From positions 1 through 64,000 of the forward strand of contig NW_004457690.1 in the NCBI RefSeq assembly GCF_000203815.1: DNA of 64,000 nt, given 5' to 3'. Positions within the stretch are counted from its first letter, which is position 1. Each line of letters begins with the position of its first letter. Below, piece after piece: positions 32,626 through 45,554 of the stretch. The position numbers and the translations under genes were made by a program. The DNA is from Cavenderia fasciculata. Its lineage: Eukaryota; Evosea; Eumycetozoa; Acytosteliales; Cavenderiaceae. The notes beneath the pieces were generated by a model. It had not been told where the DNA came from, did not search any database, and saw nothing but the letters and a program-made list of their open reading frames with translations.

Positions 32626-33445
32626 ATGGATAAACAAAATCAATATGTAGAGATGGGATTTACATCACCATCAATTTCATCATGGGATAATTGTTCAATG
32701 GGAGAGACAGAAAGTACAGGATGGGAATTGATTGCATCACCAACTCCATACCAACAATCCAATGCAGCACCTCTTCCACAACCATATCCAATTATTTTGA
32801 CAACCATTGATTTGGAAGAACCAACTTTTATGGCAATCGCCACTACTCCAATCCTTATTCCCAAAGCTAGTTCTCCAATTAAATCAACATTGATTGATAC
32901 TACCACTACCACAACCAATAATAATAATAATAATAATAATAATATTACAACAATTGTTAATAATAATAGTAAGAGTGAAATTATGGTACCTGGAACACAA
33001 ACAGCAAGTACTATAGTACGCGGTACAACAACAACAACACCATTCACAACCAGTAGAATATTCACATCATCCTCTATGATTGGTCGACTACAACAAATTG
33101 ATACCTATCGATTCTGTCCATCCATCCTATCAGCGACCGACATTCATTCACTACACCAAAGTTTAGATAAAATGTCCAAAGATGTTAGTAAATGGTATGT
33201 CTATCTATCTATTTATTTAGATTATTATAATAAACCCGAGTTATTAATCACATCTTTCATTCTTTTCTACTAGTTGTGTATATTCATCCAAATCGATATC
33301 GAAACAAGTGAGTGACATATCAAAGCAAGTTCGATTATCATCAAACCCTGGAGGAGGTGGTGGAGTTGCAAGCAGAAGAAACAGTCTTCATCATTCGCGT
33401 AGCAATAGTAATCTTTCAACAACAACTATTGTTCCTGCTATTTAA
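32626..33445 (+). CDS. Unrecognised Ser/Thr-rich protein
   Basis: Two exons, 32626-33194 and 33274-33445, give 246 residues. No family is recognised. An Asn/Thr run lies near residue 90-110. A conserved-looking block follows (about 150-210): IDTYRFCPSILSATDIHSLHQ, then two amphipathic helices with Ser/Lys/Val spacing (LDKMSKDVSKW and SISKQVSDISKQVRL). The C terminus is Gly/Ser-rich and basic (SRRNSLHHSRSNS), a likely phosphorylation region. The splice junction falls inside a Cys codon and restores an open frame to a TAA stop. Confidence 0.65.
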
Positions 33446-33681
33446 ATAGTAGTAGGGTGTAATATTTTAATCATATATCTATCTCTCTGTTGTTCTACTT
33501 GTTTTATTTAAAAATAAAAAAAAAAAAAAAGATAATATTAATTTAATTCTCGTCTTGCTTTTGGATGGAGTTTTTTCATCATCCTTTCGTTCGTTTTTTT
33601 TTTGATACGCTTTTTATTATTACTCAGAGTAATACTTTTTATTTCAAAAGAGAGAGAGAGTAGTAGAGTGTGAATACTAAA

Positions 33682-35704
33682 ATGTCAGCATCATCATCTT
33701 CAACCTATTATTCATTCGACAAGTATTCTAAATACTTTGCATGTGTCGACCAAAAGACCAACCAATTGCTTGTTTGGAATACCACCAACTCTTCTGAACC
33801 ATTACGTACCTATTCAGATGATCGCGAATCTTCAAAGCTTACATGTTTATCTATCTTTACTTCTGTATGTATAAAAATGAATAGATAAGATAGATAGATA
33901 TGTTAGTTATTATTTATTTACACACATTCTTCTTTCTTTCTTTTACATTATTTGTTTGTATTTGTTTTTCTTTAGACAAAAGCAAGTTCAATTCAAAAAG
34001 GAGTGATTGCAATTGGTACAAACTATGGAGATGTATTGATTTATAATATATTGAGTGGAAAGATGGAAAAGAGATTGACAGGTGCTCATGCAGGTTGCAA
34101 GGTGGTAGGTGTTGTATTTGGCACCACTGAAAAGGATATATTCTCATGCGACATTGATGGACGTGTCGCACAATGGCAACACGACGGCAAACCAAACACA
34201 GTGCAAGCAGAGGAAGGCCGCGACGTTGCATCGATCGCTGTCTCTGACAAGGGTACCGTGTTGGTGACTGGAAGCACCCACGTTCGTTTCTGGGATGTCT
34301 CTCAGATGGCTTCATTGCGTAAGCACAAGTTGGCCAAGTCACAAGACAGTCTCACTTTCCTCGCATCACTCGTCGTCTCTGCATCGTCGCAAGACCAATA
34401 CCTCAGTGTCTTTGACACAGACTCTGGCAGTGCCGTCAACAAGAAGCTGCTCCAAACCATCAAGCTTTCCTCCAACATTCAACACCTCTCATCATATAGC
34501 AAGGAGCAACACCAATACATTGCTGCCGTCACCGACAACAAGATGGTTGAAATCCACAAGATCACCCCATCCAAGGTTTTGGACTCTACCAAGGTCACCA
34601 TTGAAAATGCTCAAGCCGTCTCCCTCGTCTCTTGTTCCTTTGTCAATCAATCTGAATTAATCATTGTTCATGCCAACAAAGATAATTTAAAGAAATCTAT
34701 AAAGTTTGAACAATTTGTAAGAATCAAGAAAAGTCAAACAATTAATGATATTATATATATTTATTAACCATTATTTATTTAATTATTTAATTATGTTTAG
34801 GCATTTACAAATAAGGATACTAGTTTTATTAGATATTTACCAGTTAATAAACAACAACAAGATGAACAATCAAAGGAATCAAAGAAATCTACTACTACCA
34901 CCCCACAAGACAACAATAATAATAATAAGAAATCAAATAATACAACAACATCAAATAAGATAATGACAACAATGGGAGATGTACCAATTGAATCACCAGC
35001 ACAATCAGTTGATCGTGCTACCGCAGTCATTGATAACAAACAAAAGAGTTCCACCACTGTCGTCGACTTGGTCGTCCAAGGTTTGACCTCTTCCGATATG
35101 TCACTTTTAGGAAAGGCTTTGGCCTCTAGACAAGAGGTTATCATCAATACCGTCAAGGCTTTACCATCACCATACGCATACAATCTTTTAAAGAAAATCT
35201 CTACAGATATTGCTACTGAATTAAAGAATTCGTATGTCTCAAAACAAAAAGAAAAAGAAAAAGAAAATTAATTACCCTTTACTTACTTATTCTATCTATT
35301 TCTTTTTTTTATATTTATTTAGACATATTTTATTAATGTGGATTAGTAATATTATTAAATATCATTCAGCTTATTTATTGACTGTACCATCACTCAGACA
35401 ACAATTGGCAGTTCTCAACTCGGTGGTTGAGGATAAATATAAACTTCATGAATCAATGACCAAATTGGTTGGAAAATTCGAATTGATTGAAAGCCAAAAG
35501 AATGCTTCCATCGCCGACACTATCGATTATAATCCAACCCTTGTCTACGAAGACAACAGTGATGAAGAGGAAAGTGAAGATGATGATGAAGATGAAGATA
35601 TGCAAGATGACAGTGATGATTCAGAGGCAGAGTTTGACCCTGATCAAGATTCTTTAGATGATGATGATGATGATATTGATGATCTTCTCATGGAAGATGA
35701 TTAA
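33682..35704 (+). CDS. WDR43/Utp5-like U3 snoRNP (SSU processome) protein
   Basis: Four exons, 33682-33864, 33976-34716, 34801-35231 and 35323-35704, give 578 residues. The N-terminal half is a WD40 propeller starting FDKYSKYFACVDQKTNQLLVW, with later blades such as AIGTNYGDVLIYNILSG and DGRVAQWQ. The C-terminal half contains the Utp12 domain (VVQGLTSSDMSLLGKAL to LRQQLAVLNSVVEDKYKL). The end is an Asp/Glu-rich tail (SDEEESEDDDEDEDM) as in WDR43. The protein belongs to the t-UTP/UTP-A subcomplex that starts 18S pre-rRNA processing in the nucleolus. It converges with the ankyrin-like gene, 83 bp apart. Confidence 0.9.
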
Positions 35705-35787
35705 AATAACCAAAAAATAAAATAAATTAATAAAATAAACAACTTAAATATATATTCAAAAAAAAATGATATTGTCAAATTATTTAT

Positions 35788-35837
35788 TTATTTATTATTA
35801 TTATTATTATATAATTGAATTATATTAATTAATGAAC

Positions 35838-35874
<37 letters not shown>

Positions 35875-37764
35875 TAAAGGAGGTTGTATTAAATAATATA
35901 TTTTATACCATTCAATAAAATGTTGTATATCTTTAATTTTACTAGTATTTCTAGTTCCATTTTCTTCTTGATCCAAAATATATTTAATAAAAGAGTAATT
36001 TTCAAATAGTATAGAATAGATTATTAATGAAAGTTTAAAATGTTCTGTTGAATTTTTGTTTGATTCATCATCATCAAATTGAGTTGATAAATAATTTTTA
36101 ATTATTTTGTATACTTGAATGGATCCTTTTCTTGCAATCATCCTAGCCAACTCTTTGGTAAATGATAGATTCTGTGATTCTCTTTGGATTGGATTATTTT
36201 CATAACCTTTTTTAAATTGTTCAACCTTTTTAGAAAATGATTTAGATGCATGATCCAATAGAAGCCAACCTCGATTTCCTATTTGGAAATCAATGGTTTC
36301 TACATGTTTGATATAATAATCAAACCCTTCTCTATCTCTTTTCAATGCTAGTCGATGTGCAAGAGATTGTCCACCTTTAAATGTAGCATCAATATTAAAC
36401 TTGACCATTAACTTGTGCATATCTATACAATCGACATAAACTTTTGAATAGAGTGCAAGTTCTTGTAGTCTGGGGATGATCGATGGGTAGTTGGAGAATA
36501 GAAATGCAACAACATCTAGTGTCAATGTTTCAAGCGAGAATTCGGTGCTTTCAACTGTCAGAGTGTCTAGGTTCATGACATGGTGACACTTTTTAAGTTG
36601 TTGGAGGGTCAGTGCATTCAATACTCTTTCAAGATTGAATGGTACTACATGTCTGACTAAATAGTCACTATTTCTTTCTTGCAACAGTGATTGGACTACA
36701 TTGACAAGGTTATCATACTTGTCGGCCAATTTCAACTCTAATAAAAGGATTGAGGTAATGTGAAAGGGTGTATTGTTGTGTAGATTGAATTGTAGGTAGT
36801 GTCCTACCAACTCGTCCATTGTATCTTGGTCGTATAGGAGACTAGTTAGTCTTGGATGTCTCTTTGTAATCTTGTCAATGTAAAACCAAACCAATTCTTC
36901 ATAGTCGTATTTAATGTCACACATGTGATCCATGATATACTTGGTAACCTTCAATTTCCGCTTGACACTTGCTCGAAAATAAGACATGATGGAAGGACTG
37001 CGTCGACACTCTGCAACATTCGGATCGAATATATCGAGTATGTCAACATCACCATGTACGATGGCCTGATGAGATGGCGACGGGGGATACTCTCTAATAT
37101 CGGTATTCTCGATCAACCAACGAATGGCATCACGGTTACCACTCCGATGTTTGAATTGTTTGCCATGGGCTCTCTTAAAATAATGTCTAAATACACTTGC
37201 AGCTAGTCCATTGAGATTATTCTCTTTGAAACTAATCTTTACTTTCATTTGATTCTTTAAATGATCGAGTATATTGATTTGGTTACTATTGACAGCTCCC
37301 ATGTATGCTGTAATGTCCCATTCAATGAGTGATGATGGTTGTTGTTGTTGTTGACGACATACATAGTCTATAATGTCTGGTGTGTTTTGTGAAAGGTAGT
37401 ATTGCAAGTCATGTGCAGCAGACATTTCGAGATAGAGGATAATCTCGTCTCTATATCTTTCAAAGATATATATAAACGATTGTATGTCTCGCACTCTTTT
37501 AAATAATACAGGTATACATTCGTGACAATCAAACAACAGTCTCTTGTCATTGTTATTGTTCTTATTCTTGATCTTGTCAATTAATAGACCAACATGTCCA
37601 TGTTGTATCATATCCTTTGCATTGACCCATTCTTCATATCTATACAATTCCAAGCAACAATTCATTTCATCTTCTTGAATATCTCTAAACGGTGACAATG
37701 ACTTTATAATTGTTCTAAATAGATATCTATTTGTCAACACTTTTCTTATTATTACTTCCATCAT
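35788..37764 (-). CDS. Dictyostelid ankyrin-like repeat family protein
   Basis: A single exon of 658 codons. The opening (VIIRKVLTNRYLFRTIIKSLS) resembles the N termini of a large dictyostelid family of ankyrin-like proteins with degenerate repeats. Inner pieces such as ECIPVLFKRVRDIQSFIYIFERYRDEIILYLEMSAAHDLQYYL and HGDVDILDIFD show helix pairs spaced like ankyrin units, but few canonical TPLHxA motifs remain. No catalytic domain is seen. The C terminus ends in an Asn run. These families are expanded and fast-evolving; function is unknown. Confidence 0.7.
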
Positions 37765-37837
37765 ATCTTTTTTTGAGAAGAGATAAAATGTTAGTAAATT
37801 GTTTGGAACATGTATATACTACCAATCACCAAAAAAA

Positions 37838-37870
<33 letters not shown>

Positions 37871-38491
37871 CTAATAATAAAGGTACCTTTTTAAAAAGAG
37901 AGAGAGATCATCAATGATGGTGTACTCTCTCAAGAGAATGAAAGTATATAACACAGCAGGCCAATTAATATAGAGTGAGTTAAGTAATGGGTGTGCACAT
38001 ATAGATATTGGCCTGCTGTGTCATGATGTATTTTCATCTCGCCAAGTTGCTATCAGTATTGATGTTCGTTTGCCACTTTGGTCTGTGTCTATTTAATAAA
38101 TTACCAAGTTGCATAATTTACCTGACATTCTGTTCAGAGCCATGTGGTTGTTCCTGGAGGTCTGTAGGGACTTCCACCAGTGTGAGATGCTACTCGAGAG
38201 GAGGGTCCTCCATGATGATATGCTGTCTTTTTATCTTTATCTAGCTATTTGCGTTAAGTATAGATAATAATAAAAATAATGATGCAGTCTTTGCAGTATG
38301 CGTCCTCCATCCTTTTGAAGTTTCCCTCTTTTTTCATTGTCTTTTCCAAAATAAAAACACAATTATTCAAGGTCGCTCATTCAATATTCATTCATAACAA
38401 CTTTTTTATTTATATAAATTAGTAGAGTGAGTGTAGTAGTATATATCTGTAGATAATGAAAATCAAATATAAATAGTATAATATAATAATA
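37765..38491. other. Divergent intergenic region with hairpin
   Basis: No protein gene is supported. It contains a T run of about 29 (37842-37870), a 15-bp inverted repeat (37951-37965 with 38007-38021), and a block richer in G and C at 38130-38225. TFIIIC begins at 38492. Confidence 0.6.
37951..38021. repeat. 15-bp perfect inverted repeat, possible stem-loop RNA
   Basis: ACACAGCAGGCCAAT at 37951-37965 is the exact reverse complement of 38007-38021, with a 41-base AT-rich loop. Seven of fifteen stem pairs are G-C, much more than local composition. It could be a transcribed hairpin or the ends of a very small mobile element. Confidence 0.7.
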
Positions 38492-41400
38492 ATGACAGAT
38501 AATAATAATGCAGATATAATAGCGACGGCACCGTCGTCAGCAACATCAACTACAACAACAACAACAACTAATAATAATAATAATAATAATATTAAGAATG
38601 TGGTACCACAAAAAGCATTACATCTAGATGATATAATTATAAAGTGTTTAGAGGAGATTGCGTTGAATGGGTCGAGGGGATTGACACCCGAGCAAATGTT
38701 TGCAGTTGTGCAAGACACGTTTGGTCCAATCAATGTACATCTCAAAAACTTTATTCATAAACGTATCTTGGATCACAGCTCTATCCATTTGATCGATGAT
38801 AGTACATATCGACAGATGGCACCGTTGGTCAACAAACCAGACACCAATCCAATGTCACTACTTAAAAAGATTGGAGATCAAACTGGAGCCGGTGAAGATG
38901 ATCTAATCATTCTATCTTCACAAAGTACCACTGGCAACAACAAGACACCATCAAAACCAACTCCCTCTACACCAAAAAAGAAACCGGCTGCCAAGAAAGC
39001 AGCGGCAAAGGGGAAAAAGACAAAAGAAGAAGAAGAAAAGGAGAAAGAGGAAGCTGCCAACAACAACAATGAACGTGCACTTGTAACAACTAATAGTAGT
39101 GAGGTGGCATTACCAGACAATTCAATTGGTGTTGTTTATCAAATCGATACTTTAGAGACACCAAAAAAGGCAACTGGAATGGATTGGAGAAAACAACATC
39201 AAACATCCACCGAAGCTAGTATCGTGTCTAAACAAAAGTGTTTGGATTGGAACAATCCAATTGTACCATTCTCCTATGTCGCCAACAAAGATCTCAGACG
39301 AAAGGCTTGTGGTATGGCTGTTGGTGAACCACCTCTAAACGATCTCCAAACAAAGATTCTAGAAGCTGTTGCCAACTCTAGATACAATGGTATTCCTCAA
39401 AGTGAATTATCTGATATGTTTGGTATTGATTCTCGTAATATTTTCAATCCAATTAAAACTTTACATGTTAAAGGTTATATGTATGTAATAGAAAAATAGA
39501 AATATATAGAAATAGAGAATAATAATAATAATAATAATATATTTTTTACTTGTTTGTAGAGTAAAATGTGAAGTTTATAAAAGTGGATTAAAAGTTGTAC
39601 AAACTAGAATGATTTATTTGACAAGATTCTTTAGTAATAGAGTTCCATTGGTTGACCCATGGAAGAGTAAGACTGCTGCACACGAGATGATGACAGACTA
39701 TTTGTCAAAGTGTCCAGATACCACAACAACCAACGCCGACTTAAAGAGCACAATGATAAAGTACACCAAAACACTTGGAACCTACAAATTGGTCAAGAAA
39801 ACATTGATTCAAGAAGGATACATTGAATCGTTCAAGAGAAGAGTAGATGCAAATGGACAGGGTATCATGGGTACTGAAGTATATCCAAATGAAACAACTA
39901 CAACTGCATCATCTCTACCAATTCTATTACAACAGAGAAAAAAGGAAAAAGAAGAGCATGCAAAAGAAGAAAAAGAGGAAAAAGATGAAGATGATGAGGA
40001 TCAAGATTCCCCTCCAACCAACACTAGTGGTAAAAAGACACCAAAGAAAAGAGATAGAGTACCAATTCCTAGATTAGTGGATTATGTAAAGTTGATCAAA
40101 CTCTATGATCCATTGGCAGCAGCTGGAGCAGATGACAATGAAGGTGACGAAGATGAACAAGGTGGAGACATGAATGACCGCGACATGAACGCACCAAATG
40201 AAGCATTCACATGCATCGAGACTGAAAAGTTACAACAAATGTTTGAGTTTATAAAGAATGCACCTCGTTCACTTTTAACAAAGGATATTGCAGAGTGGAT
40301 GGGTCCAAATTATAGTCTCAAGCATATTTCATCGGGTCTTCGTACTCTTGTATGTTACTATAAACTTAGAGTATTCCCATTCTTGCTTGGCAAGGTCATG
40401 GCTTATAAATACTTTGTCAGCGAGGATCAGTTGGATGACCAATACCTCACGGAACATATTACACCCGTTACACCTCCAACCAAATCGATCACCCCCAAAT
40501 CAGCAGCAACAACTAAATCAACTACTACACCAACTAAAAAAGACAAGGAAACACCAGTCAAAGTTAAAAAAGAGTCAGTCAAGACACCAACGAAAACACC
40601 AACCAAACCAGAAACACCCAGTAGTGCAAGTAAAAAGAAAAACAAAAAACAAGATATTCTACCAACTATCGCATCTATAGATGTCGAGCAAGATAAAATG
40701 GATGTGGATAGTTCTACCACCAATGTGGCTAATGTTGAAGATCTCGATGATGATAAACCAACCACAACATCTACAACTTCAACAACATCAAGTACTACAA
40801 CCAATCAAGTTAAAATGGCTATTAAAATTGAAGAGGAAATGGAGCAAAAGGCAAATAAGAATAATAATAATAATAATAAGATTAATCCAATAGTTAGTAT
40901 TGTATCAACACCAAGTAAATCTATGGCTATTACAACGCCACCAGCAACTCCATCTTCACAAATAACATTATTTGGTCAAATTCTAAAGAATATGAGTAGT
41001 CATGGAAGCGTGATCAGCTCATCAAGCACACCTCACAGAAAGTTTGCAAGATCAGTACAATTTTTGGTCAGAAAGAAAATGGTCTATGATCTAATTGTCA
41101 AGGAATTTGGAATGATTACCTACCAACTATTGGAATATTTACATGATTCTGGTGATCCTAGAGTCGATCTAAAGACTCTAAACAATGTACTTACAGACCT
41201 CAAAGGTGAAAATCAAATTAATATCATTAGAATGTATTTCAACAAAAATGCAATCGACAAGACTCTCATCTTTGCATACGATGCTAAATATTCTTTAGAT
41301 GATCCTATCATTAAAAAAAGAATTGGTCAAATTAAAGATAATAATATTAATGTAATGAAAAAAAAAAGAAATAGAAAAAAAAAAAAAGAATAATAATAAT

Positions 41401-44400
41401 CTAACAACTCTTTTTTTTTTTTTAATTTAGATGAAAACAGCAAATGATCAAATGGAAAAAGAAACAATTGAAAGATATACAGATATTCAATTATATTATA
41501 ACAAAAAGGTGGCACTTCAATATGGTATGATTCATGGTCAATTTATGAGAACTAAAGCATACCATATTATGTTGTTTAAATATTGTGCTTCATTATATCA
41601 TGATAGTCTTAATAATACCACTGTGGACAATAATAATAATAACAACAATAATAATAATAATGTAGATTTTGAAAAGATTGTTTTACCAGATGATTATTGT
41701 TTTTATTTAAATTCATTTTTAAAAAGGTAAGATTGGAAAAAAAAGATTGAAAACAAATATTATAATTATAATCTAACAAAGTTTTTATTTATTATAGTTT
41801 AACAACAGGAGATTATTGTAAAGTAATGCCACAATATAAAACTGTTGAAGGATTGATTGAAAAAATCACACAATCTGTCAAAGTTGTTGATTTACCAATT
41901 CAAATGAGATGTAAAATATTTACCAAAAACTTTATGAAACGTTTTGTTGCCAGAATCGAAGACTTGATCAAACTAGGAGCTGCCAGAGCAACATCAACCA
42001 TTTTCTTAAATTCAAGAAGAAAATTAAATGAATTTCAATTATTACATGAAACAAGTAAGTAAACTAAACTAAAAAAAAAGAAAAATATTCGATTTATTTA
42101 TTTTATTTTATTTAGCATTAAATGGACAAGAATACATGTTGAATTCATTAAAAGGTATTACTACATTTTGGACGGCATTGGAGAGATTGGCAGTTGGACA
42201 AACTGACAATCAAGAATTGATTGGAAAGTTTGGAATCAATGTTCATTCTCCATTATTATGGGGTCTTTCATCCAAAGCTTCTCGTTTAGCTCGTCAACGT
42301 ATCATTGCACAATTTGTTTCTCTTGCTCGTCCATTAACAAAGTATGTAAAGCAAACGAAACACATTTTAATTATTGTATTTATTTTTTTTGTTTTTAGTG
42401 ATGAAAAAATTCAATTATCAATAGATGAAAATATTAGAGTTAGTTATATTGATACAATGTATCAGAGATTTTTATACACATTGAATACCAAATCTCAGAA
42501 ACCAGGAGCCAAGCCGAGAAGACCATCTGGTGTACCTCGCGTTCGTAACTTTATGAAAAGGAAACCAAAACCCAGTATCCATCTTATCAGACAACAGAGA
42601 TGGAGTCATATCGATGATAGACGTTTGTTGAATTTTGTTATCGAACTATTTACACCATTTTTCAAATCTTTAAAGGATTTTGACTATACAGTGATTTCAG
42701 CAAATGGAGTTCCCCAAGTCGAAAACCCATTATGGAGTGATGTTGCAGAGGAATTTGAGAGACCTTACTCTATTTGTCACAAACGTGTAAATGTCTTACT
42801 CAAAAAATATCCATCCTACAAACACAAAATATTTGAAATACTTCCATATCATCAAAATACCTCAACTTATGATTTGTAAGTAAAAAAAAAGAATATGATC
42901 ATATTTTTATTTGATTAACTTACTTTACTATTTAGAGTTTTACCAGATTCTATTGATAAAGTTAAAGAAAAATATGATTTCAAGGAAACAAGAACTCGTA
43001 GAGATGTATGGGCCTTTTCAAATTATAATTCTGGTGAATTGGTTAGATTACGTGATAAATGTGTGTTTGTTGTATCATTACCAGAATCAGAATTTGAAGC
43101 TCAAGTTGGTAAAGAGATTTTAGGTGATAAAGATATGTTTGATGTCATTGGCATTTTAAATTCCCTTTTATTAGATAGATTGATTATTAGATTATCTAGA
43201 TCTAATCAATCTAGAAGATATATTCTTCCAAAAAAGTAAATATACGTAAATATAAATATATTCGATCAACTAACTTATTTTTTTATTTTTTTACTATTAG
43301 TTTATTTGCAAAACCAGTTGATGGAGATTTATTCTTTGATGAATGTAAACAACTTTTAAAGGTATACAATAGAGAGAATGAAACCTATTTCACCTTTAAT
43401 CCATATAGTTCTGGTGGAACAGTTGCAGAGGCAATCTATCTCATGGCCAATTCCACACTTATACCATCTGTTTCTGTGCCATCAAGCCTTAAACTTTCGA
43501 TAAGACCTCATTCTCGTTCATCAATCAATCACAAAGTATTTGCAACTGGCAAAATTGATAAACATATTGAACCTGTTTGTAAGTAACAAAAAAAAAAGGA
43601 ATTATATTTACATTTAGTTTTTTATGTATTAATATATTTGATTAGCTATTGGATTTTATAAAAGTTCAATCAATGAATCTTATAGTAAAATTGAAAAGAG
43701 AAGATTTGATGATGAAGAATACATTAAAGGGGAAAGTAGATTTATGGAATTAATCGACGATGATGAGGAAGAGGAAAAGAATTATTCAGTTGAACCAACT
43801 CCTGAAATCGATGATTATGATGAAGATGAAATCTTTAAACCAAAGAAACAAAAAGTTGTAAAGTTGGACAATGAAGAAGAAGAACAAGCAAAGATGACAC
43901 CATTCAAACAATTGGTAGAAGAACAATGCAAGAGTTTTGAATTTGAAGAGATGAAAAGAATCTTTTATCTTGGTGCTATGGTATTGGAGGAGAATGGTGG
44001 ATCGGAGGAATTGGAAAGACGAGGACTGTTGAAACAAACTAAAGAGACTGAATTGATTTGGAAAAAGATCAAATCTGCAGGTCTCAAAGGTATCGATTTC
44101 ATAGAGTTGTGTAAATACATTATCCAACATCGTTTGTCACTCTTGCAAGATGATGGTCAAGATCTTGATGATCAAGACAAAGACAAACGAGACCTAATCG
44201 CTAAAGATTATTCATGTGTTATTGATGTAAAGTCATACATTCAAACACTCAGAACACTCAATTATATCCAACAACTCTATGGATCTTTGAGTATTCTATA
44301 TGTAGATACACTTGAAGTGGCTGATATGATGCTTCCACTCCCTCCTGTCACTGTGATACCAGTACCAGTCACCAATAAGGAACTCTACTCTAAAACCATC

Positions 44401-44790
44401 ATGAGACCATGGGTCAACCTCGATGGAACCATTGACACTGTCCAATTCAACCTTTGTCTCCGTGACATTGCCATGTATGTCATGTCACATCCAGGTATAC
44501 AACTTGCACAGCTTTCCTACCGTTTCAAGATCCCACCTACTCTTTTAAGTTTGTTAATGTCTATTCTCTCGGACCATGGCTACACCAAGACCGAGTGGTA
44601 CATTAGTTCCAAACCATCACTCTTTTCCAAACAAACTCAACCATCATTCCAAGTGATTCCACAACCTACAAACATATTGGAAGATGACTATGACCCCAAC
44701 CTCTCTTTAAATCAATTTTACAATCCACTCCCAAATATCATTAATTTAGAATCTCATTTATCTTATTTAATTTCTTTATATAATCTTTAA
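38492..44790 (+). CDS. TFIIIC largest subunit (GTF3C1, B-block binding)
   Basis: Nine exons: 38492-39480, 39560-41351, 41431-41726, 41798-42054, 42116-42341, 42399-42875, 42936-43235, 43301-43578 and 43646-44790. They sum to 1920 codons (1919 residues), and every junction keeps frame. The N terminus has a winged-helix-like block (HLDDIIIKCLEEIALNGSRGLTPEQMF), then the B-block-binding domain (PPLNDLQTKILEAVANSRYNGIPQSEL to GYIVKCEVYKSGLKVVQTRM). Lys/Glu-rich linkers separate further winged helices (IPQSELSDMFG, LTKDIAEWMGPNYSLKHISSGLRTL). TFIIIC recognises the B box of tRNA genes and recruits TFIIIB. The assignment rests on domain order and size; many Asn, Thr and Lys/Glu linkers are lineage-specific. 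It diverges from the ankyrin-like gene at 37764. Confidence 0.85.
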
Positions 44791-45305
44791 ATAAATCAAA
44801 TATTTTAATAAGTTAATAAATCTAACAAACAAACAAACATTTTAATCTTCGTCTCTCTCTTTTGAGCCAAAACAAAGAAAGAAAGAAAGTTTTAAAAGAA
44901 AAGAAAAAAAAACCATGTGAGGTGATGTGATGTGTCCAAGTTCTTCTTTTTTGCTTATAAAAAACAATTTAAATATTATATGAATATTGGGCAGGCATGT
45001 TTTGGATTAAAAAGTGTCTTTGTTCATTAACTACAATAATCACAGATCATCCCGTCATCTTTCATTCATCATTCATTCATTCTTGTTCACCCTACTTCCT
45101 CTAGTTTAGATTGTAATATTAAATTAATCAGAGTGTAGAAGTATCATCATATATATTTATATAAGAGAGAGATAGATAGTATCAATCACATTCACATTTA
45201 TATTACATATTACATTCATATATATATATATATAAATATTACAATACTATTAGACAACACAATAACAAAAGATTAGTCATCATATTATAAGTAATAATAA
45301 TAAGA
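44791..45305. other. Intergenic / leader of the Furry gene
   Basis: No gene is seen. The stretch is AT-rich with TA repeats (about 45219-45233) and TCAT repeats (about 45060-45085). The last 150 bases probably carry the promoter and leader of the gene that starts at 45306. Confidence 0.55.
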
Positions 45306-45520
45306 ATGGCTTCAAAGCCACGTGCTGGAAGTAGCAGCAGTGGAAATAGTGAGACAGATGCAAAGACTGTATTGCCTGCCGATCACCTAATGTTTCGTCT
45401 CTTGGGTGACTTTAAAGAACATACCAAAGTTAAAATAGATATATTTATAAGAGTATGTTAGAACATTGAAATTGAAAACACATTCTGAATGATTGATCAA
45501 TGATGATTTATACTTACTTA

Positions 45521-45554
<34 letters not shown>

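Noticed and set aside
38008-38244. A 78-codon plus-strand frame beside the hairpin
   Set aside because: No start context, no homology and no splice partner; the region is better treated as non-coding until RNA data exist.
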